A stretch of DNA of 64,000 nt from Blasia pusilla. Its lineage: Eukaryota; Marchantiophyta; Marchantiopsida; Blasiales. Positions 47,886 to 57,841 of the stretch are shown here, piece after piece (within the stretch, counting starts at the first letter, position 1; every line of letters begins with the position of its first letter). The notes below the pieces were generated by a model. It had not been told where the DNA came from. It did not search any database and saw only the letters and a program-made list of their open reading frames with translations. Position numbers and translations under genes: made by a program. The stretch is from positions 4,030,001 to 4,094,000 of the forward strand of contig CM114272.1 of the NCBI GenBank assembly GCA_050084515.1. The letters run 5' to 3'.

Positions 47886-49154
47886 GTGGTGACCACAAAA
47901 TTTTCATGGAATTTGACGGATCAACAAGTAAGAGCCTCAGCAAGTGTAAATCTCGACCCCAACTCGGTCGTGAAGACAACTCCTCCAATCAACAAGTCGT
48001 ACTCCTCTCGTATTGATGCTGCTCAACCTCCTCGATGTGCGGTGCAGGTCGAACGGTCCGGTGCGACACTGGCGCCACGAAACGGCTACAAACAACATGG
48101 CACTCGGGAATGGGATGCGGCACTCGGAGGCATACCCTCCTCAATTAGAAATTCACACACTCTGCTCCTTAGTGAAGGAGCAGTTCCGCAATCGAGACGG
48201 TGTGGTGCCGCCACGAGCGGCATGCCGCAGCAATCGGCGGCGCATTACGACTACGGGCATCATGGCACGGTACTCGATTGTCGTCGAGCGGCTACCAATC
48301 ACAACATAGCAACATGAAATCAAAATTCAAACACCATAATCGGAGGTCATTTGCCATCACTCGTTGATGACGAAACTACAATGATGGTGATGGCCAAAAC
48401 AAAGTACGTGGAGGCGATGCAAGTCAGAGAATCAGCGAACGTCGTGGAATACCCTCCACTCCGTAATGGTAGCAATGGCAACCAAAGGGTGGACAACGGA
48501 CGGTGGACCGTTGATGGTGACGGTTGACTGATGACGGTGATGGTTGACCATTGACGGTGACGTTTGACCGTTGACATTGACCATTGATCATTGACGATGA
48601 TGGTTGACGATGACTTTGACAACAACAACCGCCGCCGGCGTGGCGGTTGGTTTAGGGTTTGAATAATTTAACCCTTAAAATTACCTAGTAATGGAAGTTT
48701 TGCAAGATTGACTATAAAATTTTGCTCCCAACTCCAAATTGTGCACTATTTGTTGCACAATGTGCACAACTAGTAAGAATTGACAAGGACTGTCATAAAG
48801 CCCAATGTCTCTTTCTCCTCCACAAAATTTTGCAGTGCTTCCTCGCTGATTTCTCCCAAAAAAAATGTAAAACCTGTAAAAATAAAAATCACCAAGCTAC
48901 ATGGTGCTCCTGAGAGCACCAGCATGGGGCAACCCGGCCCCATAATCAATCCCTATCAGAAATTGGGCAGCGCTTCCGCGCGCCACTCTTCCACACAAAA
49001 AATCGGCAAATGCAAAGAACAATCAAAGTAGCCCTTGCTCCGGTGAGCACTCCCATGAGCCGCTGAATGGGGAATACGGTCCCCAACCTGCAAAAATAGT
49101 GAGTGATCAGCAAGCTCCCCCATGAAGCTCTCTCACTCTCTCATTCTCTCTTTG
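47886..49154 (-). mobile_element. Leader of a minus-strand Ty3-like element (subfamily I)
   Basis: It directly follows the L repeat at 49672-49155 with no R repeat in between. It holds two related modules: GGTTGGGGACC-GTATTCCCC with GGAAGCGCTGCCCAATTTC, and GGGTTGCCCC with GGAAGCACTGCAAAATTTTG. The GGAAGCGCTG word also occurs in the subfamily II leaders. A run of TTGAC/GTCAA words occurs at 48490-48625. The element breaks off at about 47886, so gag is missing. Confidence 0.6.
48490..48625 (+). repeat. Short degenerate tandem repeats rich in TTGAC
   Basis: Units of roughly 12-16 bp built on GGTTGAC(C/G) and GATGACGGTGA. TTGAC occurs about nine times on the plus strand. TTGAC(C/T) is the W-box core bound by plant WRKY factors, and some units fit it (TTGACC). 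Confidence 0.6.
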
Positions 49155-49672
49155 TAAAGTAAGATCCAATCTCTCTCTACACCATCTCACATCATAGCTC
49201 TCAAAGGTGTGCACTCTCTCTCATGTCAAACCAAACCCACTCTCCTAATGAGAGGCTTGGGTAACACTCACAAGGCAAGGGACCATAGTTCCTCCGCCTT
49301 ATGTCAAGAGGTTCAACAAAGAGAGAATGAGCTCTCAAGCTCTCTCTCTCTCCTTGAGGTATATCCCCTCCCCTCTCCCAAGCTCTCTCCATGGTAACCT
49401 ATGCTCCCAAGTCACCTCCTTGCCTCTTGACCTAATGTAGGAGGTCAAGGGTCAGTTAAAAAAAATAAAAAGTCAATCACATACTCAAAATGGTATTTAC
49501 TTGAAATAGTAAGTTCTTCAATATGGCTCTTAATGAGTCGAAACGAAGGGAAAACCTGCTCTCTCAAGTTTTCCGAGGCCTCAACAGTCATCCTAGACCT
49601 ACTGAGCTTGTCCTCTGCTGCTCACAAAGGTGCCCTACTAGATCTCACCGATCTATCCTAAGAGATGTGAAA
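49155..49672 (-). repeat. Left-end repeat L of a Ty3-like element (subfamily I)
   Basis: On the minus strand it starts near 49672 with TCACATCTCTTAGGATAGATC and ends GGATCTTACTTTA at 49155, 518 bp. It matches 57842-58360 of element I almost base for base and at equal length. Here it is followed by leader, whereas in element I it is followed by R. The sequence on its 5' side is a minus-strand gag piece, not R. Confidence 0.85.
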
Positions 49673-49679
49673 AATGCCT

Positions 49680-50440
49680 CTAACAACGAGAATGACTAGG
49701 GAACCCTAGCCTGTCGCCCATCGGTCCCCTCTTGAGGGCTGATCTATACCCCACCTCTTAGTGGCTCGGTCACTCTCGCACCACCACGAGTCACCACCGC
49801 AACAGCCTCAACCAGAGCCATACTGCACATAAACCTTAATCCCGTATCCTGATACGACGTGGAGGCTGGAGCCACACTAGCTACTCTCGGCTCCATGCCT
49901 ATCACTCACTGCATCATCATCATGGCAACAATCCTCTTCTCCAAGTGATCCATGCACGTAAGGAGTGCTGCATTGGGTGCACGTGCTCCATCTCCTATGA
50001 CTTGTGATGGCACTCTACCACCACAATCATCCACCACTCAATCTACACCAACTCTCTTGCCTCCAAGTCCTCTAACTACCTCTGGACATACCTCTCGGCA
50101 AAGGTCATAACACCTATCCCTAATGTGACCATATCGGTGACAATAATCATACTGCAATTATGGGTGGGGCCATCCTCTATGGCTCCTGAGCAATTGGAGG
50201 CGCCCGTGGCCCTCTCCCATGCGATGGGAAGTCCCTCTGCCTATGTGACCTACCACACGTCCAACAAGCCAACCCTGGTCCCTATTGGGAAACATATGTC
50301 GATACAGGTCTTTGCCTCATTGACTCACTATACCTGCCCTCCTCTCTAGGCCCACTGGCCCGCTCTATGATACTGGTGTATGCTGGGGCACCTATGGGTC
50401 TAGCGACATCAAAATTATTATTAGGTTATCCATTCTGGTC
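49680..50440 (-). pseudogene. gag C-terminal fragment, minus strand
   Basis: Reading down from 50440, frames contain the zinc-knuckle-like phrases CWTCGRSHRQRDF and YCHRYGHIRDRC. Element I has CWSCDGAHHLRDC and YCQRYGHTRARY at the matching place (about 51395-51540). Zinc knuckles of Gag bind the element RNA. The piece lies inverted relative to the plus-strand gag copies on both sides. It has many stops. Confidence 0.5.
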
Positions 50441-50847
50441 TCTTACCCTGTAGGTGTGAGGGATTTCTGAATATTGGGAAGTTATTTGGGATATTGGGTT
50501 TCGTGTTGATGCTAGGAGCATTGATGATGTATGGGTCTAGGGGACATAGACCTGTATGGGATGTCCACACTTGAGGATGGTTTTTCGATAAGATGATAGA
50601 TCAGTGATTTTCAGCACCACGCTACTTGTTGCCGCACAACACACGTCTCAGTGAAAGAGTGTAGATTGAGTGCCGCGTGTTTAGTTTGAGTGATTGAGGG
50701 ATTACTCACAAGATTGAGAGTGATCGTGTGAGAGGAGCACGAGGGGCCATCACGTTGTCCTTTCACGATTTTTAGAGGCGAGATAGTGGATCTGAGAGTA
50801 GCTCTAGAGGGTTTACGCGGAGTGGTGCGAGGTTCGAGGGTCTCCAC

Positions 50848-52130
50848 GTGAGAGACCAACTCGATCTCCTTTTGTGTCGTCTAGTCGGGGTCGTCTCAGG
50901 GTTCAACCCTGTGGTTGAGTTCTTTGCTGAGTTGAGGATGAGCTACCAAGGGGTACGGACGGAGAAGTTGCGGAGCATCCACGACTTCCAGAGGCGCCCC
51001 AGTGAGAGTTTGCGTGAGGCTTACACTCGCTTGCGTCGATTGATGAACGTCACTCAGGGGGTGATAGAGGCTCAAGCTATCTAGTCATGGTACGCGATGC
51101 TGGACCGGATCCTGCGGATATAGGTACAAGAGGGGATGCTTCTTATGAGCACCTCCCCTACGTTGAGATTATTTAGGACCGCCAAGAACATTGAGCGCAA
51201 CATGGCGAAGGAGAGCGTAGCCACCATGGGTTCCGGGCGAGAGTAGTCACGATTGACTGCACCACCTGTGCAGCAAAGTGGACTCCGAGATAGGTCGACT
51301 GTGGCACCACGAGCTCAAGGAGGATATCGGGAGGCCGTGCCACAGAGACTTGCGCCTTCATATGCGGCTCAGCAACAGCCGCCTACTATTACTTGTTGGT
51401 CATGTGATGGAGCCCATCATCTGCGCGATTGCACTTGTCAGGGTCATGGACGTATGCCTGAGCATGGAGGAGGAGATGGTGCTACACCAGGAGGTTATCA
51501 ATATGACTATTGTCAGAGATATGGTCATACACGCGCCAGGTATTTCAGTTTACATCCTGAGTTACATCCGGATTGAGGGCAAGAGAGGGAACCAGAGCAA
51601 GTAGCGAGTCCGGATGGGCCTAGAGATCGTGCACCAGATGGTCCCGTTGGGGGACGGGAGCTGGAGTTGCCCGACAAGGTGGTGGAGCTGACCGTGGAAG
51701 AGGTAAAGTACCATCACCTAGATGCGCCGAGGAAGACGCCGCATGTGAGGCTAGGGTGGCTGCTAAGATACAATAGCTACATAAGCACATTGCCGCTATG
51801 GCATTGAGGTTACCCGATGCCGGATCCGTGGCATTGACATCATATGGAGCAGCCAGAGATATGGAGGATCCTAGTTGGATGTGCGAGGTTGCCTAGATGG
51901 AGGCCGCCGTAGTTGTGATGTGTGGAGCAGCCGCAGAGTTGGATCCACAGCGAGGGGAAGCCAGGAAACAGACTAGGCTTCCTAAGCCTTTCACGTTGTC
52001 CGAAGGGACGAGGACCCCATTGATGGGTCCTCATCAAAGTTCCTGGAGAGTTGGTGATGTTGTTGGTGTGCAAGCACGGAGGGCGATGGGAGAAGCAAGT
52101 GTGACGACTCCTATTGTTGATGCTCAATAG
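50848..52130 (+). pseudogene. gag of element I
   Basis: The frame at 50848-51084 has a capsid-like segment (RPSESLREAYTRLRRLM, typical of plant Ty3-like gag). A stop at 51082 is followed by recognisable sequence in the same region (SWYAMLDRILRI). The frame at 51253-51576 holds a zinc knuckle, CWSCDGAHHLRDC, and a second degenerate one, YCQRYGHTRARY. Beyond 51580 the linker is Glu/Gly-rich. Gag would package the RNA into particles. The breaks make it non-functional. Confidence 0.6.
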
Positions 52131-52136
52131 GGGAAT

Positions 52137-53160
52137 GTGTCGAGTACGTTGTTGGGGGCGGTCACCGTTGTGTACCGCACTCCTTTATTTTCTGCTTTCG
52201 ATGTTATGACGTTGGGGGGTACGCCCACCGAGGCTTTTTGGCTGGTCACTTCACTATGTGAGTGTGGAGTTGGAGTTCTTGCATCATGTTCAAATGTGAT
52301 TGCAGAGGAGGTGATGGACCTGCCCTTGGAGTGGATGCTCAAGCCGTCCACGTCATATTCATGGGAGGCTGCGGTTGCTAGGATAGTGGAGATGCCCGCT
52401 ACACCCGCGATAGAGCGTGCCATGGCTTCTCTTGGTGTTTTGTTGCTGGATACCAAAGAGAGGTCTTCCAGTTGGTGAGTCCCAAAGGTAGAGCTTCTAG
52501 TCCACAGCGAGTCTTATTGGATTCAGGAGCGCAACCCCTCATGTTGGGGAAAGCATCATTCAGAGGATTGGGCTTGACGACAGCCGATGTGGAGCGTTTT
52601 CCATTCCGGATACAGACATCCTTGGATGGAGCAAGTACCACACAGTATATCACCCGACAAGAGGTCGTGGTGAGGATTTGTCCGGGACATCCTACAGATG
52701 AGTCCGCGGTGCGAGCCAAGGCAATAGTGACTAATATAGAGTCCTACAACGTCTAGGTTGGTGGAGTAGTGTTATATCCCATGGGGTTTTCCCTGGATTA
52801 CTGGGAGGAGTTAGCGTTCTACAGACCAAGATGGCAGTCAGGTGATGGGCACCTTAGCTCATTACCCGTTCGATTCACAGGTGCAATGATCGAGCGACAG
52901 CCAGGAGAGATGGCGACCTTAGCAGCATTTAGCAGTGCCATCACTTGGCTTAATGATTTGATTGAGGGACATGTCCATGCAAAGGATACTCTCATTCCTG
53001 AAGTTTCTATGGAGAGGAGTGTTATGGTAGCCGCATCATTCCGTGGAGGAGAGGTGCCGTTGTGGGGCTCGACTAAGCAGCTTCGATGATTGACAGATGA
53101 GCACGTGCACACCACGTGGAGCGAGGCATTTTTATTGGAGCATGACAGTCTGAGGAACCC
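52137..53160 (+). pseudogene. Aspartic protease region of element I
   Basis: The frame at 52137-52478 contains the lead-in VIAEEVMDLPLEWMLKPS. The next frame (52472-52756) has the active-site triplet in VLLDSGAQPLMLGKA. A stop is followed at 52769 by LYPMGFSLDYWEE and a WQSGDGHLSSLPV tail. Ty3-like proteases are single-domain retropepsins (D-S/T-G) that cut the polyprotein. The same blocks recur in element II (58685-59400), where DSG has become DLE. One frameshift and one stop are visible. Confidence 0.65.
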
Positions 53161-53163
53161 GAG

Positions 53164-54447
53164 GTAGCAGGGAGTGCTACGATGACACCCTTGGATACCA
53201 CACCCATTGTGTGGCGTATTTCGGAGGAGGGTATTCAGATGTTAGATCTCTTTGGAGGGGTTAGCATCGGGTTAGTTGTTGTTTTGCAAACAGGAATGCA
53301 AGTGCAACAATACCTGTATGTGGAGAGTGATGATGTTGCAAGGCACGTCTCACTATGACATGTGGCTCAGTTATGCCTACGTTTTCCCAACTTTTTGTTT
53401 GCGTCCGTGGTACAGGGGTACCAGAGTTCCCTACCGAGGGATATTTCGTTGCTGGGGGCGCAAGACTTGGAGCGGGTAGGGACCATTGATTTGGTCATTG
53501 TAGGTTGGCCATGTCTGGGTCAATCGAGTGCTAGACAAGGCATTGGGTTGGCTGATACTCGATCTAGGTTATTTTGGGAGATGCTGAGGGTCTTGAGATA
53601 TTTGCAAGAGCATCAGTCCCGTTCTCTAGCTTATATTTTGGAGAATATACCAATCTTGGGCGATTCGAGGTCACAGGTGGTGGTGAGTGCACATAAGGTA
53701 CGTGCTTGGATCGGCCCACCATTAGTTTTGGATGCGGCGAGTGTGGGTTCTCAAGCACATCGCCCACATCTATGGTGAACCAACATGGTACCACACGAGG
53801 TGTTGTAGAGGGCGTATGCAAGAGTGGAGCGCCCCTCCCACTTGTTAGTGGATTCCATTCTGGATCTGGGTTGTCAATCACAGGCAGTGAGGCACGATGA
53901 TCGACCGCCGTTGATTGTGGTCAATAGGGTAGGCCGGCCGCGGGTAGCCTTTCCCACATTTGTGAGTTTTCTCGCTTCCTATGCATACAAGGAGGCCAGT
54001 CTTGGCTTGGTTTGGGATGACCAAGTTTAGAGATAAGTGGAGCCCAACGCCGACGAGGGAGAGCGCCCGATGGGATTTCTCACAGGAGTGACAGAAGTAC
54101 TGTCAGTATCAAAGGCATCACGACGCCATGTCTTGGGTCATGCGATGGACCTGAAGTGCTTGACATGGATCTTCAGCTTGGGAGTGGCTGAGCAGCTTTG
54201 GATGAGATCGCGACAGATCACAGCAGTTGCGTTGGTGAGCCCCATGCCTATCGAGACGATGGAGACAGTGGCTAGGGGCGAGACCCAAGGAGATCGACAC
54301 ACTAGGGGAGATCGGGAGAGACACCCTTGGACTTCTTGGGATGTTTTGCAGGTACACCAGGAGATGATAGCCACAACATTGAGTGTGGTTCCGGGTACTA
54401 CACGTGGAGATGAGAGTTCTATTGTCCGTGATGGGGTTGCACCATAG
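53164..54447 (+). pseudogene. DNMT3-like DNA (cytosine-5) methyltransferase domain in element I
   Basis: One frame, interrupted only by five stops, covers the whole domain. Motif I is LDLFGGVSIGL (about 53242), the S-adenosylmethionine site. Motif IV is DLVIVGWPCLGQSSAR (about 53491), with the catalytic Cys in PC. Motif VI is ILENIPILG. A motif VIII-like part is DAASVGSQAHRPHLW, and a late block is ERPMGFLTGVTEV then RRHVLGHAMD. The order I to X with these phrases resembles animal and plant DNMT3 and not the permuted DRM type. It lies between protease and reverse transcriptase, where Ty3 elements normally have nothing. It would methylate cytosine in DNA. Stops at 53357, 53776, 53806, 54028 and 54034 inactivate it. 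Confidence 0.85.
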
Positions 54448-55336
54448 CAACCACCAACACCCGCGCTAGAGAGTCTTACCGTAGTCACGATGGAGACTTG
54501 GGAGCCAGATATGGGCCCTAAGTTGAAAGGAGGAGAGCGGCGTTGGATACACCAGTTCCTTAGGAGTTATAGGAGCTGTTTTGCATTTACAGTATGTTTC
54601 AAGGTATGTTGAAGGGTCCAAGGATCCGCATTGAGTTTTCGAGTGACACGCCAATCTTCCGACGACCCTACAGATACAGTGACATGGAGAGGGCTCTGAT
54701 TTACAGTAGGAGCCACAACTTGGTTGGAACAGGACTATTAGAGATATTGCATGGAGAATATGCATCTGCCACTATCATGCCCGCCAAGAAGGATGTGCAT
54801 GGCAACTGGACGGATAGGCGAATGTGTGGAGATTATCGACCTATCAATTGGCAGACAAAGTCCGATAGGTATGCTATGCCCACCCCTCAAGAGATCTTTG
54901 ATGCAATTGGGCATGCAAAGGTCTTCAGTTCATTGGATTTGGGAGCCAGATACTATCAACTGCCTATCGGATTCGAGGACAGGCAGAAGACGGTATTTTG
55001 GGGCATCGATCCTCACGGGGAGGATTGTTTGTACCAGTGGTGGTTCTTACCATTTGGGTTAAAATTGCCCTGGCTGAGTTTCAAAGGGTCATGGATAGGA
55101 TCTTGGCAAGTCTGGATTTTTCTAGGTGTTATATTGATGACATCGTAGTCTTTAGTGCCACAATTGAAGAGCATGAGCGACATTGAGGTCTCGACGATTA
55201 CAATTACATGGGCTAAAGCTACATCGAGGCAAGTGTAAGTTCTTCTACAACCTGATTGAGTACTTAGGTCATACAATATACCCAGGTGGCCCAGTAGACG
55301 AAGGTAGAGGCTATTTCACGCATTTCACGCCCTACA
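54448..55336 (+). pseudogene. Reverse transcriptase of element I
   Basis: Blocks in order: GPRIRIEFSSDTPIFRRPYR, MPAKKDVHGNW, CGDYRPINWQTKSDRYAMP (fingers), FSSLDLGARYYQLPI (palm, first Asp), QWWFLPFGLK, then after a frameshift near 55060 AEFQRVMDRILASLDF and the catalytic CYIDDIVVFS box at about 55124. Ty3-like RTs have the same blocks (LDLxxGYxQ and YxDD). It copies the element RNA into DNA. A stop after EEHERH and further frame breaks at 55180-55330 are present. Confidence 0.85.
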
Positions 55337-55339
55337 GAT

Positions 55340-55924
55340 GTGAGTTGCGTTCGTGCATTCATGGGATTGGCGAACTTCTATCGGCGGTATGTCAAGGGAT
55401 TCAGTTCGATTGCAAAGCCACTGACCTTGCTGACCAAGATGGATCATGAGTGGCATTGGGGAGATAAGCAGGAGCGAGCATTTCAGGTGCTCAAGGACAG
55501 ATTGACGCCCGCGCCCATCTTAAGGAGACCGATCAGGGGGCGTCCTTTCCAATTGCACAGAGATTGGAGCATGTTGGGGCTTGGAGCGATGCTCACACAA
55601 CATGATGATGAAGGTAGAGAGTTCGTGGTGGCTTACGCTAGCCCTTCAAAGAACGTTGCAGAGGCAAAGTATAATCGGTATGAGGGTGAGTGCTTGGCTG
55701 CGGTGTGGGCTGTCGCACATTTCAGGTGTTACTTATTCGGCAACCCCTTTACCATCATCACTTATCATCAACCACTAAAGTGGTTGATGGAGTCAGACAA
55801 GCTTACAGGGAAGCTTGCGAGATGGGCGTTGTTGCTGCAAGAGTACGATTTTCAAGTGGTACATAGACCTGGGACGCTCAACCAGGATGCAGATGGGCTG
55901 AGTCGTAACCCATTCTCGAGTTAG
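55340..55924 (+). pseudogene. RT connection and RNase H of element I
   Basis: The 194-residue frame starts in the RT thumb (FMGLANFYRRYVKGFSSIAKP) and continues into RNase H: FQLHRDWSMLGLGAMLTQ, NRYEGECLAAVWAVAHFRCY, and NQDADGLSR. In the minus-strand element III the corresponding RNase H phrases are TDWSRLGLGAVLTQ and VTDHQPLKWL. Element I has Arg for Thr before the first Asp and TYHQPL for TDHQPL, so one catalytic Asp is lost. RNase H removes RNA from the hybrid. Confidence 0.85.
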
Positions 55925-56239
55925 CGAGATGCGACTGGAGCTCGATGGCATGGAGAGAGTGATGAGGAGTCAGTGCTAGATGGCACACGTCAGCCTATTT
56001 AGGCTTGTTGGCTATGGAGAGCCAGAGTGTGGAGACTTTGATAGCGAGGTCTGATGGAGAGTCCTTGGATCCCAAGGGCAGTGAGGAGACGACAGATGGC
56101 CGAGATATTCACGATGATGGAGTAGTCTTGGAGTATCTGCGTATTGGCAGCGTTGCGAGCACAGTGAGTGCTAGAGAGCAGGATCGGTGCTACAGCGGGC
56201 CAGACGGTTCCGCTAGGAGGGGACACATGTGTTGCGAGT

Positions 56240-57390
56240 GTGGAAGGATGGTAGAGTGCGTGTAGTGCCTCATCCTTTGTAGAGAGCACCTTTGGTGCGT
56301 CATGCCCACAAGGAGTTGGGTTATTTTGGAGTGAAGTGGATATATACCTTGCTCCAGATTCAATATTGATGGCGAGGCATGCAAACTGATGTTCAACAGT
56401 TTTTTGCTAGATGCATGGTGTGTGATCGAGTTCGAGCATCGTTCAATGCTCCTTGCATCCACTTTCGATCATGGGTTTAGGTTATAGATGGAGTTTGGAT
56501 TTTTCAGGATCTTTGCCTTTGACAGAGCGCGATAGTCGTTATGTGTTGGTGATGGTCGAGCACTTCTCAAAGTGGATAGAGTTGGTTGCATTGCCTCACA
56601 AAGCAAATGAGGAAGGAGCGTTTGCCTTCCTAGATCGAGTGTTGAGTCATTACGGCACACTAGCTGAGGTGTTGATAGACCAGGGTATAGAGTTCTGCGG
56701 GGAGTTTCAGGCTTTGTGTGATCAGGCACTAATCGACCACCGCATTACTTCGCAAGATCATCCTGAGGCAAATGGACTAGCGGAGCGGGTTGTGCAAACG
56801 GTGAAGAGAGGACTACGCAAGTATGGCTTGTAGAGAGGTCACCTAGGAGATTGGGACCTTCAGTTGTCGTGGTTGGAGATGGTATAAACATTCAGCAGGC
56901 AGGCATCCTTAGCGTCTTTCTCACCGTACTTGTTGCTTTATGGCCGTGAGCTAGATTTACCTATGGCCATTAGTCGAGATACTGGTGAGGTGTTGAACCT
57001 CGATGACCTTGATGTATGGATGTGAGCATGTTCTAAGGGGGCTGAGTTGTTTCAGAGAGTGATGCCCATGGCGTTTGAGAACTTGGCGATTGCGCAACAT
57101 CGGGATACGTTGAGGTATGCGACTATTTGGGGAGGTGGTTATCGACCTACTATCCGGAGGTTTCATCAGGGAGACTATGTCTACTTGCAGCAGACGGCAC
57201 CCACAATGTTGGATGTGATTGCAAGGCGCACCATCTTGAGAGTGCGTGAGGTTTTGCCATCCCGTGTTCTCTTATTGGAGGGACGCGATGGTATGGTTTG
57301 GAAGAACCATGTGCGTAACTGTGCACCATGTCATCTTCTGAACATTGACGGTACAATTGATCTGAGCTTAGCAATAGTTCTTATAGGCTT
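56240..57390 (+). pseudogene. DDE integrase of element I
   Basis: An N-terminal HHCC-like finger is seen in broken frame (RHAHKELGYFG and CMVCDRV, 56299-56435; the second His is Tyr). The core frame at 56453-56833 has the DDE residues in YRWSLDFSGSLPL, VLIDQGIEF and ANGLAERVVQTVKRG, all three retained. The C-terminal part (57047-57390) has FHQGDYVYLQQ, ILRVREVLPSRVLLLEG and RNCAPCHL, a GPY/F-like module. The enzyme inserts linear DNA ends into chromosomes. A stop after the core (KYGL) and another near 57028 break the chain. No tyrosine recombinase was found. Confidence 0.8.
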
Positions 57391-57394
57391 GCAG

Positions 57395-57535
57395 TGTATG
57401 TTGTGTGGTTCCGTCCGTGGTGCAGCCACTATGCTAGTCTGTGATGGGTGTTCGAGAGGATGGCATATGGCATGTTTGACGCCACCTCTCACTAGGGTTT
57501 CTGAGGGACGATGGATATGTCTCAGATGTACATAG
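57395..57535 (+). CDS. PHD finger at the integrase C-terminus of element I
   Basis: The ORF 57047-57535 ends in a complete C4HC3 set: CMLC, CDGC, WHMAC and WICLRC with usual PHD spacing, then a stop. PHD fingers bind histone H3 tails, unmodified or methylated at K4. Ty3-like elements often carry a chromodomain here to guide integration, so the finger probably plays the same role (inference). The equivalent finger of element III is degenerate (two zinc cysteines changed to Tyr). Confidence 0.85.
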   Translation, partial: CMLCGSVRGAATMLVCDGCSRGWHMACLTPPLTRVSEGRWICLRCT

Positions 57536-57705
57536 AGTAGGTAGTTCTACATTCCAACTTGTATCTATGACATGGATGACAAGAAGGCGACTAACGATGG
57601 GGCCACATGAGCACCCGACCTTCTTGCTCTTAGCGTGCGAGAGATGTATATCATGGTAGGTAGGGATAGATGGTTATCTGGAGTTAGAGGGACCTAACCA
57701 CCAGC

Positions 57706-57715
57706 TAGGGGGGCG
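57706..57715 (+). promoter_or_regulatory. Polypurine tract of element I
   Basis: CTAGGGGGGCG precedes the R1 repeat. The same tract occurs before R at 6351 and 59761 and, on the minus strand, at 61175-61167. Such a tract primes second-strand synthesis at the start of the 3' repeat in LTR elements. Confidence 0.7.
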
Positions 57716-57839
57716 ATTGGAGATATTTTGGTACTTCTTGTCTTGTTGTTTGGATGCCATGAGTTAGCATGGGATCGTGCGTGTTTCTGTGTGTGTTCGG
57801 TGATAGCGATGTTGTTTAGCAATATGTATGCACACGACA
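57716..57839 (+). repeat. Repeat R1, element I
   Basis: 124 bp beginning ATTGGAGATATTTTGGTAC and ending CACACGACA. It is repeated at 58360-58487 (R2) with about 90 percent identity by eye. R also ends element fragments at 6487, 60542 and 60584. Confidence 0.85.
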
Positions 57840-57841
57840 GT

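Noticed and set aside
53164-54447. Permuted DRM-type or bacterial restriction methyltransferase
   Set aside because: Motif order is I to X without permutation, and the late ERxxGF...LG block resembles DNMT3. It sits inside a eukaryotic retroelement pol, not beside a restriction enzyme.
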